From NCBI RefSeq assembly GCF_000327285.1, contig NZ_HE998568.1, positions 722,786-786,785 on the forward strand: a stretch of 64,000 nt of DNA, given 5' to 3'. Origin of the DNA: Holdemania massiliensis AP2. GTDB taxonomy: Bacteria; Bacillota_I; Bacilli_A; Erysipelotrichales; Erysipelotrichaceae. The notes under the pieces were generated by a model. It searched no databases. It was not told the DNA's origin and worked only from the letters and a program-made list of their open reading frames with translations. A program made the position numbers and the translations under genes. Shown one piece after another: positions 1-9,224 of the stretch (within the stretch, counting starts at the first letter, position 1; each line of letters begins with the position of its first letter).

Positions 1-25
1 GCCGGACATTTTTAGATGTACCGCA

Positions 26-41
26 AGGATAGGCCTATCCT
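26..41. repeat. 16-bp perfect palindrome
   Basis: The sequence AGGATAGGCCTATCCT is its own reverse complement. It lies about 120 bases beyond the kdpE stop, in the gap towards the left window edge. No T-tract follows it on either strand, so it is not an obvious terminator. An operator for a gene outside the window is possible but unproven. Confidence 0.4.
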
Positions 42-163
42 GACTTTATCTTATCAAGACACCTCAGTGCTGACAACTGAACGTTCCGCAGGTTTTGATT
101 CATTTTTTTAACTATCCGTCATATTTTTTAATGACAGCGCCGGTAAAATCTAACCGGCCTTCC

Positions 164-907
164 CTATCTATGCGGCTTATTCTCCGGCAAAGCCGCGTCA
201 TCATCCGGCTTCTCAATCCGCAGCATGCGATATCCCACTCCGACATGCGTCTGGATATAGGGTAAAGAGGAAGTGCTGCTTTCCAGCTTTTTGCGCAGCG
301 TTGTCATAAATACCCGCAATGAAGCGACATCACTGTCCAGCGTACTGCCCCAGATCGCTTTTAATATCGCAGTATGGGTCATGACCTTGCCGACATTGTG
401 CGCCAGCAGACACAGCAGTTTGTATTCGCTGGGCGTCAAATGCAGTTCCCGATCCTGAAGCCAAACGCAGCCGGAGCTGTAATCAATCTTCAAATCACCG
501 TTGGTGAAAATCGGACTTTCCTCATTTTGCGTCTGAATGTAACGCATTCGGCGCAGCGTAACGCGCACACGCGCCAACAGTTCTTCCACGGAAAAGGGTT
601 TGGTCAGATAATCGTCAGCCCCGGCGTCCAAGGCTTCAATTTTATCGCGGTCTTCACTGCGGGCGCTGATTACAATGATCGGCATGCGGCTCCAGGAACG
701 AAGGGTTTGGATGACCTCAATCCCATCTCTGTCCGGCAGTCCCAGATCCAAAAGAATGATATCCGGCTGTTTCAACGTCGCTTCCTGAATACCCTGCCGT
801 CCTGTACCCGCCGTCAGATAACGGTAATCCTGCGTTTCCAGAGTCGCCGTGATCAAATTACGGACCGCTTTGTCATCCTCAATCACCAGAATTAACGGTT
901 TATTCAT
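164..907 (-). CDS. kdpE: KdpE-type response regulator
   Basis: OmpR-family response regulator expected to be phosphorylated by the KdpD kinase encoded just upstream, and to activate potassium-uptake genes. The receiver domain (about residues 5-118) shows the acidic pair E10-D11-D12, the phospho-acceptor D54 in ILLDLGLPD and the conserved K of TKPFS. A winged-helix DNA-binding domain occupies about 145-235. An ATG at 913 is only 3 bases from the AGGAGG site, while the ATG at 907 is 9 bases away, so 907 is preferred. The gene overlaps the kdpD end by 8 bases, indicating translational coupling. No kdpFABC is visible; it could lie left of the window. Confidence 0.9.
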   Translation of the reverse strand: MNKPLILVIEDDKAVRNLITATLETQDYRYLTAGTGRQGIQEATLKQPDIILLDLGLPDRDGIEVIQTLRSWSRMPIIVISARSEDRDKIEALDAGADDYLTKPFSVEELLARVRVTLRRMRYIQTQNEESPIFTNGDLKIDYSSGCVWLQDRELHLTPSEYKLLCLLAHNVGKVMTHTAILKAIWGSTLDSDVASLRVFMTTLRKKLESSTSSLPYIQTHVGVGYRMLRIEKPDDDAALPENKPHR

Positions 908-3608
908 AAGCATGAACCTCCTCTGCTTTTATCCGAAATTCAAAGATTGATCCATGCGGCAGCTGATCTCGGACTTTCAGCGTACCGCCATGGGCATGGA
1001 TAATCGACTGGCACAAGGCCAGACCCAAGCCCATTCCCCGCCGGCTGTCGGCAATCTGTCCGCGCGAGGTATAAAACAGATCAAAAATTCGTTCTTTCAT
1101 GGCATCCGGCACACCGGGGCCATTATCCGCCACGCTGACGACAAGATCGCTCCCCTCAAGCCGGGAAGCTACGATGATCTCTGATCCCTTCGGCGTGTAC
1201 TGGACCGCATTGTTCACCAGATTGATAATCACCTGCATCATCAGCTGAGAATCAATCCGAACCAGGACGATCTTTTCACATTCTTCATGATGAAGCTGAT
1301 GGTCCCGGACATGCCGGCTGATATGCTGAAGCGCTTCGTTGATCACATCTTCCATCATTTCCGTCTGTAAGTTCAGACTCATTGTTCCGTTTTCAATTTT
1401 TGTGATCGAAAGCAGATTTTCAACTAAATCGATCAGCCAGGCGGAATCCTCCGCGATATCGGCAATCAATTCCCGGCTGCGTTCATCCTCAAGCAGTGAT
1501 TTTCGTTTTAGTAAAATCCCGGCATTGCCGGATATGCTCGTCAGCGGCGTACGCAGATCATGCGAAATTGATCGCAGCAAATTAGCTCGAAGCTGTTCAT
1601 TTTTAGCCTGAGTCAGCGCTTCCTGCCGCCGCCGCGCCAGGATTTCTTTATCCAGCGCCAGCGCGCATTCGCTGAGAGTGGATAAAACAAGATTGTTTTC
1701 AAAGGGATCCAGCGCCCGCTGTTTTAAAGCGATGCCGACCACGCCATAAACTGTTTCTGCCGTACGAATCGCCAGATACAGACAACGAGCGCTACCCAAG
1801 GTCGCGGTGGAGGCTCCGGCATGTTTATTATTGCGGAATACCCACTCCGCAACCGCGCGTTCATTGGTGTTCACCAACTCATTTTCCGAAATCTGCGGCT
1901 CCGCCTGAAAAATCTGCGGCTCGCTTAAACTCCGCGCATCGTTCTTTTCCTCAGAATCATACATGACGATCGTTTTATTCAACATTTTAACTAACTGTCT
2001 GGCGGTGACTTCAATCATTCCCTGGCGGGTGGTCTGCTGCTGCAGCTGCTGGCTGGTTTCCAGCAGTACTTTCATGCGGTACGCTGTACGGGCTGACTGC
2101 ACGGCATGCCGCTTAATCTTGGACGCCAGCGAACTCGTTAAGAGTCCCGCCGCCAACATAATCACAAAGGTTATCGGATATCCTTCATCATAAGCATCAA
2201 GTGTAAATCGCGGCTCGGTAAACAAGAAATTAAACGTCAGCACAGCAGCAACCGCGGCAATCATACTGTAGCCCTGCTCGCTCAAAAGAACCGCGATAAT
2301 CTGGACGCCAAGAATATAAACCGTTATGATATTCGCTTCACTGAAGCCGATCTGCCTAAATCCCAGCGAAATACAAGTACAGATCATCAACACCGCCAGC
2401 GTAAGCAGCGTATCACGGCGGTTGAATTGAAAAGACGGCCGTTTCTTCCTGAGCGGGCGGTAAGCTTGAGGCTGATTCGCCTGATCTGGAATGATATAAA
2501 TATCCAGATTGGGCGCCAGCGCGCTGAGTTTTTCTGAAAATGACTCCTGGCCTAAGCCCAACCGCGGACGGCGGGTATTGCTACGGCCTAAGACAATTTT
2601 GGATACTCCGGAAAGACGGGCAAACTCCGCGATCTGATAAGGAATATCGTCCCCCATCAGCAGCTCGATCTGCGCCCCCAGCTGCTGAGCTAACTGAATG
2701 TTGCCGCGCAGCCGCTGACGATCCGAGTCCGTCATGGAGCTGAATGCTGAAGTTTCTACAAACAGCGCTGTAAATTTTCCCTTAAAAGCTTTTGCCAGCC
2801 GGGCAGCCGTCCGAATAATCCGGCCGTTGGTCGGCGATGCGGAAAGACAGACAAGAATATGTTCGCCGGTATAATAATCTGAAGCCTGCGCCTTCACCTT
2901 TTCCGTTGTCTGATTGACCCGGTCCGCTGTGCGCCGCAAGGCAATTTCCCGCAGCGCTGTTAAATTTTCCACCGAGAAAAACCGATCCAGTGCGGTTCTG
3001 GCCCGATCAGCTTGATAAATCTGACCTTCCTGAAGCCGCTGAATCAAATCCTGCGGTTCAATATCCACCAGCTCTACCTGATCAGCTTCATCAAATACGG
3101 AATCCGGAATCCGCTCCTGCACCAGCACGCCGGTAATAGAAGCCACAATATCATTCAGACTCTCAATATGCTGCACATTGACCGTGGTATACACATCGAT
3201 CCCGGCTTTCAGCAGTTCTTCGATATCCTGATATCGTTTGAGGTGACGGCAGCCCGCAGCATTGGTATGGGCCAGTTCATCCACCAAAATCAACTGCGGC
3301 TGACGCTTCAGCGCGCCATCCAGATCCAATTCCTGCAGATGAATCCCTTTGTATTCCAATTTCAACGGCGGCAGCAGTTCCAAACCGGCAAGCAAATTCA
3401 TCGTCTGCGGGCGGGCATGCGGTTCGATATATCCAGCAACCACATCTGTCCCCTGCTCCAAGACGGCATGCGCCGCTTCCAGCATCGCATAGGTTTTGCC
3501 GACACCGGCGGCATAGCCGAAAAAGATTTTTAAATGACCGCGGGTTCCCTGCTGCGATTGTGATTCAATCTGCTTCAGCAGTACATCCGGATTCACGCGC
3601 TGTTCCAT
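900..3608 (-). CDS. kdpD: KdpD osmosensitive K+ channel sensor histidine kinase
   Basis: Full-length (902 residues) turgor/potassium sensor kinase. In order it shows the KdpD N-terminal domain with Walker A GYAAGVGKT at 31-39, a universal-stress-like domain (about 248-375), four membrane segments near 400-500 (DUF4118), a GAF-like linker, the HisKA box ISHDLRTPL with phospho-histidine about 683, and an ATPase domain with NLVNNAVQYT, DNGPGVP and GMGLGLAL. The ATG is preceded by GAGGCGG. It is transcribed ahead of kdpE and begins a transcript divergent from the diguanylate cyclase gene. The family senses K+ limitation or ionic strength; in some Gram-positives it also binds c-di-AMP through the stress-like domain, which cannot be judged here. 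Confidence 0.93.
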   Translation of the reverse strand: MEQRVNPDVLLKQIESQSQQGTRGHLKIFFGYAAGVGKTYAMLEAAHAVLEQGTDVVAGYIEPHARPQTMNLLAGLELLPPLKLEYKGIHLQELDLDGALKRQPQLILVDELAHTNAAGCRHLKRYQDIEELLKAGIDVYTTVNVQHIESLNDIVASITGVLVQERIPDSVFDEADQVELVDIEPQDLIQRLQEGQIYQADRARTALDRFFSVENLTALREIALRRTADRVNQTTEKVKAQASDYYTGEHILVCLSASPTNGRIIRTAARLAKAFKGKFTALFVETSAFSSMTDSDRQRLRGNIQLAQQLGAQIELLMGDDIPYQIAEFARLSGVSKIVLGRSNTRRPRLGLGQESFSEKLSALAPNLDIYIIPDQANQPQAYRPLRKKRPSFQFNRRDTLLTLAVLMICTCISLGFRQIGFSEANIITVYILGVQIIAVLLSEQGYSMIAAVAAVLTFNFLFTEPRFTLDAYDEGYPITFVIMLAAGLLTSSLASKIKRHAVQSARTAYRMKVLLETSQQLQQQTTRQGMIEVTARQLVKMLNKTIVMYDSEEKNDARSLSEPQIFQAEPQISENELVNTNERAVAEWVFRNNKHAGASTATLGSARCLYLAIRTAETVYGVVGIALKQRALDPFENNLVLSTLSECALALDKEILARRRQEALTQAKNEQLRANLLRSISHDLRTPLTSISGNAGILLKRKSLLEDERSRELIADIAEDSAWLIDLVENLLSITKIENGTMSLNLQTEMMEDVINEALQHISRHVRDHQLHHEECEKIVLVRIDSQLMMQVIINLVNNAVQYTPKGSEIIVASRLEGSDLVVSVADNGPGVPDAMKERIFDLFYTSRGQIADSRRGMGLGLALCQSIIHAHGGTLKVRDQLPHGSIFEFRIKAEEVHAYE

Positions 3609-4173
3609 CTTATCCGCCTCTTTTCTGCCGCTATTGTATCACATCCAATCAGTTTGGACTTCTTCACCGCATTAAGATTTCATTAAAATCGCAGCAGCGG
3701 AAAAATCATTTTAACCAGCAATTTTTCTGCCGCAAAGCCATGCTGAAAATTCAATCGCAGCACTTCTTTCTGATCATGGATATGTGCAAAATGTTCCTTA
3801 TCGTTCATTAAGGTCAGTCGACCTTCACCATTGCGCTGCGTGTGGGGATTTCCCGCAGCCGCAGCTGAGTCCTATTCAAAGATGTCTTATTTCTGTCTGA
3901 TTCTTAAGCCCACTCAAAATAAAGCCTTTTGCTAAAACTTCTGTTTTTTCGTCATGCCTGCCGGTTTCGTTTTACGAAAATAGTTTTTCTTTTTCTGAAA
4001 ATCTTCGCAGGATTTTTGAAATATGAATTACAATAGAGTTATCCCAGTCGGGATCAGGCTAACCAAACATGCAGCTCAAGGCTGAGTCCATCAAATTAAC
4101 AATTTCAATTGGAAAACACTGCCCATTAAGATATAAAGTTGAAATCCAAGCATCATACAGGAAGAGGGAAAAT
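3609..4173. other. Divergent intergenic region kdpD / diguanylate cyclase
   Basis: This 565-base gap should hold the two divergent promoters. A TACAAT box on the minus strand 25-30 bases before kdpD and another TACAAT near 4030 on the plus strand are the best -10 candidates; neither has a convincing -35. Small hairpins are visible: AAGGTC/GACCTT at 3810-3825, and ATCCC/GGGAT followed by CTCA/TGAG between about 4040 and 4085 in the presumed cyclase leader. None matches a riboswitch known to me. Short open frames crossing the gap lack ribosome sites. Confidence 0.4.
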
Positions 4174-6099
4174 ATGAAACATAATATCTTACTGAAAACC
4201 AATATCTTAGTCTGTCTGGTTGTTTTTCTCGGCTTTTTAGCCACGGCTGTGCTGAGCTATCAGATGAATTATTCCGCTTCCGTCAAAAATATAGAACAAG
4301 TATCCGAACTGACTTCGGAAGGCATTTATTATCAAATGACGATGTTGTTTACCAAGCCGGTTAATATTTCGCTGACCATGGCGAACGACAGTCTGCTGCG
4401 CAGTGCGTTAATTGAAGAAAGTGCTAATCTGAATAATCCGAAGTATGAAGCGGTTCTGACAGAATATCTGAAAACTTATCATGATCAAACGAATTACGAC
4501 TCCGTATTTTTAGTTTCATCCGCTTCTCAGCGTTATTACAATTATGACGGACTGGATCGAATTCTCACACCGGAAAACCCGGAAGATGACTGGTATTATA
4601 CAATGGCGGAATCGGATCAAGAATATGCAATGAATGTCGACAACGATGAAGTTAAAGCTAAAAATAACGAGATTACCGTATTTGTGAACTGCAAGATTAC
4701 AGATGATCAGGGACAGCTTTTGGGGATCGTCGGCGTCGGTTTGCAGATTGATTCTCTGCAGGCTTTGATTCAAAGCTATGAGGAACAGTATCAGGTACAG
4801 GCATTTTTGATCAATAACGCCGGAGATATTGAAATTTCCTCGCACCACACCGGCTATGAAAAAGTGAACTTGTTTTCATTATATCCCTATCCCGATGAGG
4901 TACAGGATGCCGTTTTAAACTGGCAGGGAGGCGACGCTTCAAGTCCTTTCTGGGTTGCTGACCCGCAGGACAGTCAGGGACGAGATTACGTAATTTCGCG
5001 CAGCATTCCACAGCTGCAATGGCATTTGTTTGTCCGGCAGGATACTGGTAAATTATTAAAATCACTGCAGCGGCAGCTATGGCTGTCCGCCTTCATCATC
5101 GTTTTGATCATACTCTTTATTCTATATATTATCACACGGGTTATCCGAAGCTTTAACCAACAGATTATTGAACTGACGCAGTCCGTTGAACAGGAAAAAC
5201 GGTCCACCTTTGAAAAAGCAACCGAGGAATTGTTTGACAACATCTATGAATTGGACATCACGCATAATTGTCCGGCCGATGCAGAAACGCAGAAGTATTT
5301 TGAAAGTCTGGGTGCGCCGGCCGGTACGCCTTATGATCAGGCCCTGCAGGTCGTTGCTGAAAAACAGATCAAAGCGGAATTCCGGCAGGGGTATGTCGAT
5401 ACCTTTACGCCTGTCAATGTGATCCGCGCGTATGAAAACGGACAGGATACTTTGACCTATGAATTCATGATTTCCACCGGCGGGGATTATTTCTGGATGC
5501 GGATAACGGCACGGATCATTCAGCAGGAAAAGGATCAGTCGCTGCACATGCTGACATATCGGCAGAATATTGATGCTGAAAAACGGCAGGAAAAACGGCT
5601 TCAGGCTTTGGCTCAGATCGATGAGATGACGCATCTGCTGACAAAAAGTGCAACGCGGCGGCATATTGAACAAAAGCTTCAAGCTTGCCCGAATCAGCAA
5701 TTTGCTTTTTTCATCTTCGATATTGATACATTTAAAGAAGCGAACGACCGTTACGGCCATGTTTTTGGAGATTCGGTGATTGAAGACTTTGCCGCTGTGC
5801 TTTGCTCCCAGTTTCGGCAGGATGACATTATCGGGCGGATCGGCGGCGATGAATTCGCAGTCTTCATTCCCATCACCGGCTCTGCCGATGTTGAAGATAA
5901 GGCAAAAGCTTTATCGAAGGCTTTAAATAAAACGCATACCGCGCTGGGCTGCACCTGGATGATGAGCGCCAGCATCGGCATCGCGCTGGCACCGCAGGAT
6001 GGCTGTGACTTTGAAACGCTGTATCAAAGTGCTGACGCCGCTTTATATCAAACTAAAAAGCGAGGGAAAAACAGTTATTCCTTTCATAAAGCTTCTTAA
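4174..6099 (+). CDS. Membrane diguanylate cyclase with Cache-type sensor
   Basis: Predicted to make cyclic di-GMP from two GTP in response to an extracellular signal. A first membrane helix (about 10-30) is followed by a roughly 270-residue extracellular Cache-like region, a second helix (LSAFIIVLIILFILYIIT), a PAS-like stretch and a C-terminal GGDEF domain. The active-site GGDEF is intact at about 557-561, and an RxxD inhibitory site (RQDD) sits exactly five residues before it, so product inhibition is expected. The frame is open from 4069, but AGGAAGAGGG just before 4174 fixes the start, giving 641 residues. No EAL or HD-GYP phosphodiesterase domain is fused or adjacent. Confidence 0.9.
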   Translation: MKHNILLKTNILVCLVVFLGFLATAVLSYQMNYSASVKNIEQVSELTSEGIYYQMTMLFTKPVNISLTMANDSLLRSALIEESANLNNPKYEAVLTEYLKTYHDQTNYDSVFLVSSASQRYYNYDGLDRILTPENPEDDWYYTMAESDQEYAMNVDNDEVKAKNNEITVFVNCKITDDQGQLLGIVGVGLQIDSLQALIQSYEEQYQVQAFLINNAGDIEISSHHTGYEKVNLFSLYPYPDEVQDAVLNWQGGDASSPFWVADPQDSQGRDYVISRSIPQLQWHLFVRQDTGKLLKSLQRQLWLSAFIIVLIILFILYIITRVIRSFNQQIIELTQSVEQEKRSTFEKATEELFDNIYELDITHNCPADAETQKYFESLGAPAGTPYDQALQVVAEKQIKAEFRQGYVDTFTPVNVIRAYENGQDTLTYEFMISTGGDYFWMRITARIIQQEKDQSLHMLTYRQNIDAEKRQEKRLQALAQIDEMTHLLTKSATRRHIEQKLQACPNQQFAFFIFDIDTFKEANDRYGHVFGDSVIEDFAAVLCSQFRQDDIIGRIGGDEFAVFIPITGSADVEDKAKALSKALNKTHTALGCTWMMSASIGIALAPQDGCDFETLYQSADAALYQTKKRGKNSYSFHKAS

Positions 6100-6219
6100 C
6101 TTCAGTATTATTCTTTGCAAAGCTGAAAAAATTTATAAGAAAGAAACTTTTCTTATCCTTTCTGACGCGAACTTCGTTATAATTAAAACCAGCGTAGATT
6201 TTGCGTTGAGGAGGACCTT

Positions 6220-7134
6220 ATGGAATCTGCAGTCACGATATTTAATCAAATTCTGAAAATGTTTCTGATGATGAGCGTCGGCTTTTTGCTTTACCGCAAA
6301 AAAACAATCAACGACGATACAACCGCACGGCTCTCAAATATTTTACTGATGGTGGCTACTCCCTGCACAATTATCACTTCGTTTAACCAGACCTACACGC
6401 CGGAAAAGCTGCAGGGACTGATCCTGGCTTTTGGGCTGAGTCTGGCCGTCTATGCCGCTAATATCATGATCGCCGGCGTACTGTGCAAGCGGGAAGAACG
6501 GGTAGAAAAATTCGCCTTGGTCTTCTCCAATGCCGGATTTCTCGGAATTCCGCTGGTGACTGGGCTCTTGGGCATTGAAGCGGTTTTTTATTTATCGCCC
6601 TTCATCGTCTGCTTCTATTTGTACGCCTGGACGTATGGAGTGATTGTGATGTCCGGTACCCGGGAGGGCGTCACGTTCAAAAAGATTCTGACCAATCCCT
6701 GTATCTGGGCGATGGCTGTGGGCGTGCTTGTCTTTCTGCTTCCGCAGAAACCACCGGTACCCGTCATGGAAGCCGTCGCTTCGCTGGGCTCCATGAATAC
6801 ACCGCTGGCAATGTTGGTGCTGGGCGCTTATCTGGCAAAAAGTCCGCTTATTCATATGTTTAAAAACATCGCGGCTTACCGGATCAGTGTTTACCGGCTA
6901 GTTTTGATTCCCGCGTTTTTACTGGCGGCGCTGAGTCTGGTACCGGACACCTTCGCAACGATCCGGACGGTGATTCTGGTTTCTGCCTGCGCCCCCTCTG
7001 CCGCTTTGGCACCGGTTTTTGCCCAGATGTTTCACCGCGATATCAGTCTGGGTGCAGAAATTGTCAGCTTGTCCACCATACTCTGTCTTTTCACCTTGCC
7101 GGTTGTCATCATGCTTTCGGAGATGATCTGGTAA
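6220..7134 (+). CDS. AEC-family (auxin efflux carrier/malate permease-like) transporter
   Basis: Integral membrane protein of 304 residues with about ten hydrophobic segments, beginning with a short helix and the RLSNILLMVATPC motif. The Pro/Cys in a broken helix is characteristic of the AEC superfamily (MdcF/YfdV/MleP relatives). These carriers move organic acids or related anions, and the substrate cannot be read from sequence. The start follows GAGGAGG by five bases. It stands alone between the diguanylate cyclase and the convergent flavin reductase gene, and shares a bidirectional terminator with the latter. A link with organic-acid export from the neighbouring reductase is conceivable but only inferred. 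Confidence 0.85.
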   Translation: MESAVTIFNQILKMFLMMSVGFLLYRKKTINDDTTARLSNILLMVATPCTIITSFNQTYTPEKLQGLILAFGLSLAVYAANIMIAGVLCKREERVEKFALVFSNAGFLGIPLVTGLLGIEAVFYLSPFIVCFYLYAWTYGVIVMSGTREGVTFKKILTNPCIWAMAVGVLVFLLPQKPPVPVMEAVASLGSMNTPLAMLVLGAYLAKSPLIHMFKNIAAYRISVYRLVLIPAFLLAALSLVPDTFATIRTVILVSACAPSAALAPVFAQMFHRDISLGAEIVSLSTILCLFTLPVVIMLSEMIW

Positions 7135-7201
7135 ATACGGATGGATTCCGCTTTTTTAACGTATTGTTCATCATATCTTTCGTGCTTCACGGCGATGCAG
7201 T

Positions 7202-7250
7202 AAAAATGATGGCCTTTCTCCCCCCAGAGATAATCAGCCATCATTTTTTT
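7202..7250. terminator. Bidirectional intrinsic terminator
   Basis: The inverted repeat AATGATGGC/GCCATCATT is flanked by an A-run on the left and a run of seven T on the right. It can therefore end both the rightward AEC gene and the leftward flavin reductase gene. Confidence 0.85.
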
Positions 7251-7255
7251 AATTC

Positions 7256-9043
7256 TTATTTTGAAGCGTTTTCGCCCGCGATGCGTCCGAATACCGTGAT
7301 ATCCGACAGCGCATCCGAACCTAAACGATTGGTTCCATGAATGCCGCCGGTGACCTCACCTGCCGCGTACAGACCCTCAATCACGTTGCCGTCCTGATTG
7401 ATGACCTGCGCGTTCGCATTGATCTGAACACCACCCATCGTATGATGAACAGCCGGGGCTGCCTTGACAATGTAGTAAGGTCCCGTTTCGATCTTAGCCG
7501 GCATCGAGCGCTTGTTGAATTCCGGATCCACACCCGCTTCAACATAGCTGTTGTAATTTTCCACCGTCTTTTTCAGTTCTTCAGCATCAATACCAAAGAA
7601 ATTTGCCGCTTCTTCCAGCGTATCCGCCTTGACCATCAATCCTGCCTGGGTCAGATAATCCAACTCTGCCGCATGATTTTCCTGCAGTTTGCTCAGATCA
7701 AAGCCGTTCTGATCCACCAATTCGTAACAAACATGACCGGTCTGATCCTTAATTGCCATCGACATAACGTCGCGCCGTCCTAGTTCCTCGACAAACCGCT
7801 TGCCTTCTTTGTTGACAATCACCGTGTAGCCGTACAGACGAGCATCGTCATAATACAGCAGGGCTCCGGTTGTCGGATCACAGATCGGATAAGTCTGAAT
7901 GTATTCCATCCCGACCAGATTCGCTCCAACCTTCGTCGCCATGGTGATGCCGTCGCCGGTGGAGCCCACTGAATTCGTGGACAGAATGGATTCGTCTATC
8001 TGCGGATCATACTGCTTGCGCATTTCAATATTTGAGCCGAACCCGCCGGTGGTTAAAATCACATTTTTTGCGGTAAAGGTGTAATCGGTATTTTTACCTT
8101 CCGCTTTCACGCCGATAACACGGCCGGTTTCATCGGTGATCAGCTCGGTAGCGCGGGTATCCAGCAGCAGCGGAATTCCCAGTTCCTCGGCTTTCGCCTG
8201 TTCCTTTTTAATGATCTCAGCTCCGCTGGCGCCTAAAGGAATCAGCGAACGCTTAACCGAGTGACCGCCGAAGAACATCAGCTCGTCTTCCCATACTACG
8301 TTGCAGGTATCCCGCAGCCATTCTGCCCCCGCCAAGGCATTGTCCGCAACAACCTTGACCAGCTCCGGATCATTCAGATGATCGCCGCCCGTCAGCATAT
8401 CCTGCGCCATCAGCTCAGCGTTGTCTTCAATGCCTTCCGCTGCCTGCAGCCAGTTGCCCGGCGCGGCATATTCAGCTCCGGAAATCAGCGTATTGCCTCC
8501 GGCCATCGGCATTTTTTCAACAATAATCACATCGGCGCCGTTCATCTTCGCTGTAATTGCCGCCGCAAAACCAGCCCCGCCGGCCCCGATAACCACTACA
8601 TCATGGGTTTCTTCCTTCGCTGTCCGTTCTGCGGATTCCGGTGTTCCGGCATCGATCTTTTTCAGCATTTCTTTGCTTGCCCCGGCTGCCGCCAATGCGT
8701 TATTAACAGCCTCTAAGAAGCCGTTGGATGTCGCAGTCGCCCCCGAAACGGCATCCTGATCGACGCTGTTGGTTGCCAGAATCGCTTCCGTCAGCGTATC
8801 CATCGCCTTGTCAATACCGGCGGTTTCATCATTCTTGGTGATCGTGATCGCTGTAATCGTATCGTCCTTGATCGTGACTTCTACCCCGATAATTCCGCCG
8901 CGGCCATTGCCTTCACCGGCATAAGTTCCATCTGCAATCGCATTCGCTGTTGATGGCTGTGCCGGTGTTTTCGACTGATCCCCGCAGCCGGCCAGTCCCA
9001 GGATCAATAGCCCGGACAACATCAGCGCACATAATTTCTTCAT
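7256..9043 (-). CDS. Extracytoplasmic flavin reductase, probable urocanate reductase (UrdA-like)
   Basis: Surface lipoprotein of 595 residues that should pass electrons to a small unsaturated acid. A lipobox ends at C20. An FMN-binding domain (about 35-120) carries SGAT, with T103 the likely ApbE-flavinylated residue. A flavocytochrome-c FAD domain begins at the GAGGAG motif (about 153). Counting from Y385 (in IQTYP), the residues D400, R423, H533 and R573 fall at the spacings I recall for UrdA Y373, D388, R411, H520 and R560, allowing one inserted residue. Fumarate reductases have His where Y385 sits. Product would be imidazole propionate. It is divergent from a two-component system. Neither apbE nor histidine-degradation genes are in the window. 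Confidence 0.8.
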   Translation of the reverse strand: MKKLCALMLSGLLILGLAGCGDQSKTPAQPSTANAIADGTYAGEGNGRGGIIGVEVTIKDDTITAITITKNDETAGIDKAMDTLTEAILATNSVDQDAVSGATATSNGFLEAVNNALAAAGASKEMLKKIDAGTPESAERTAKEETHDVVVIGAGGAGFAAAITAKMNGADVIIVEKMPMAGGNTLISGAEYAAPGNWLQAAEGIEDNAELMAQDMLTGGDHLNDPELVKVVADNALAGAEWLRDTCNVVWEDELMFFGGHSVKRSLIPLGASGAEIIKKEQAKAEELGIPLLLDTRATELITDETGRVIGVKAEGKNTDYTFTAKNVILTTGGFGSNIEMRKQYDPQIDESILSTNSVGSTGDGITMATKVGANLVGMEYIQTYPICDPTTGALLYYDDARLYGYTVIVNKEGKRFVEELGRRDVMSMAIKDQTGHVCYELVDQNGFDLSKLQENHAAELDYLTQAGLMVKADTLEEAANFFGIDAEELKKTVENYNSYVEAGVDPEFNKRSMPAKIETGPYYIVKAAPAVHHTMGGVQINANAQVINQDGNVIEGLYAAGEVTGGIHGTNRLGSDALSDITVFGRIAGENASK

Positions 9044-9079
9044 TTGTTTTCCTCCTTTTGTTAACTTATTGACAATGCT

Positions 9080-9108
9080 ATTTTATCATGCTGCAATCAT
9101 GTTGGCTT
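9080..9108 (-). promoter_or_regulatory. Candidate activator-dependent promoter of the flavin reductase
   Basis: On the minus strand a TAAAAT -10 box (9080-9085) has only a poor -35 (AAGCCA, 9103-9108) at 17-base spacing. A weak -35 touched by a direct-repeat site fits dependence on a bound activator. Confidence 0.45.
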
Positions 9109-9134
9109 TGCACTGGTTTGTTATTTTTTGCACT
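9107..9134. promoter_or_regulatory. Direct repeat, candidate AraC-type regulator site
   Basis: TTTGCACT occurs at 9107-9114 and again at 9127-9134, a 20-base period or about two helical turns on one DNA face. It lies between the divergent reductase and kinase genes and overlaps the reductase -35. This geometry is typical of two-helix AraC domains such as the neighbouring YesN-like regulator. Confidence 0.5.
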
Positions 9135-9149
9135 TTCAACACAGCCTGC

Positions 9150-9178
9150 TTGTCATCCCAGCAAGCTTCATTTATACT
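9150..9178 (+). promoter_or_regulatory. Sigma-A-type promoter of the kinase/regulator operon
   Basis: TTGTCA at 9150-9155 and TATACT at 9173-9178 are separated by 17 bases, close to consensus. They lie about 45 bases upstream of the kinase start. Confidence 0.7.
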
Positions 9179-9224
9179 AAAAAACAAGGATGCTCACGCG
9201 TCTTAACCAGGGGAAAAGAGGGAT

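Noticed and set aside
100-160. GCCGGT/ACCGGC and GTCAT/ATGAC hairpins as a kdpE terminator
   Set aside because: The stems are real, but no T-run follows on the minus strand directly after the stronger stem.
3560-3811. Plus-strand open frame of 83 codons
   Set aside because: It overlaps the start of kdpD on the other strand, has no ribosome site and low-complexity content.
4035-4110. Possible c-di-GMP riboswitch in the diguanylate cyclase leader
   Set aside because: Short hairpins are present, but the conserved GEMM core and tetraloop-receptor sequence are missing.
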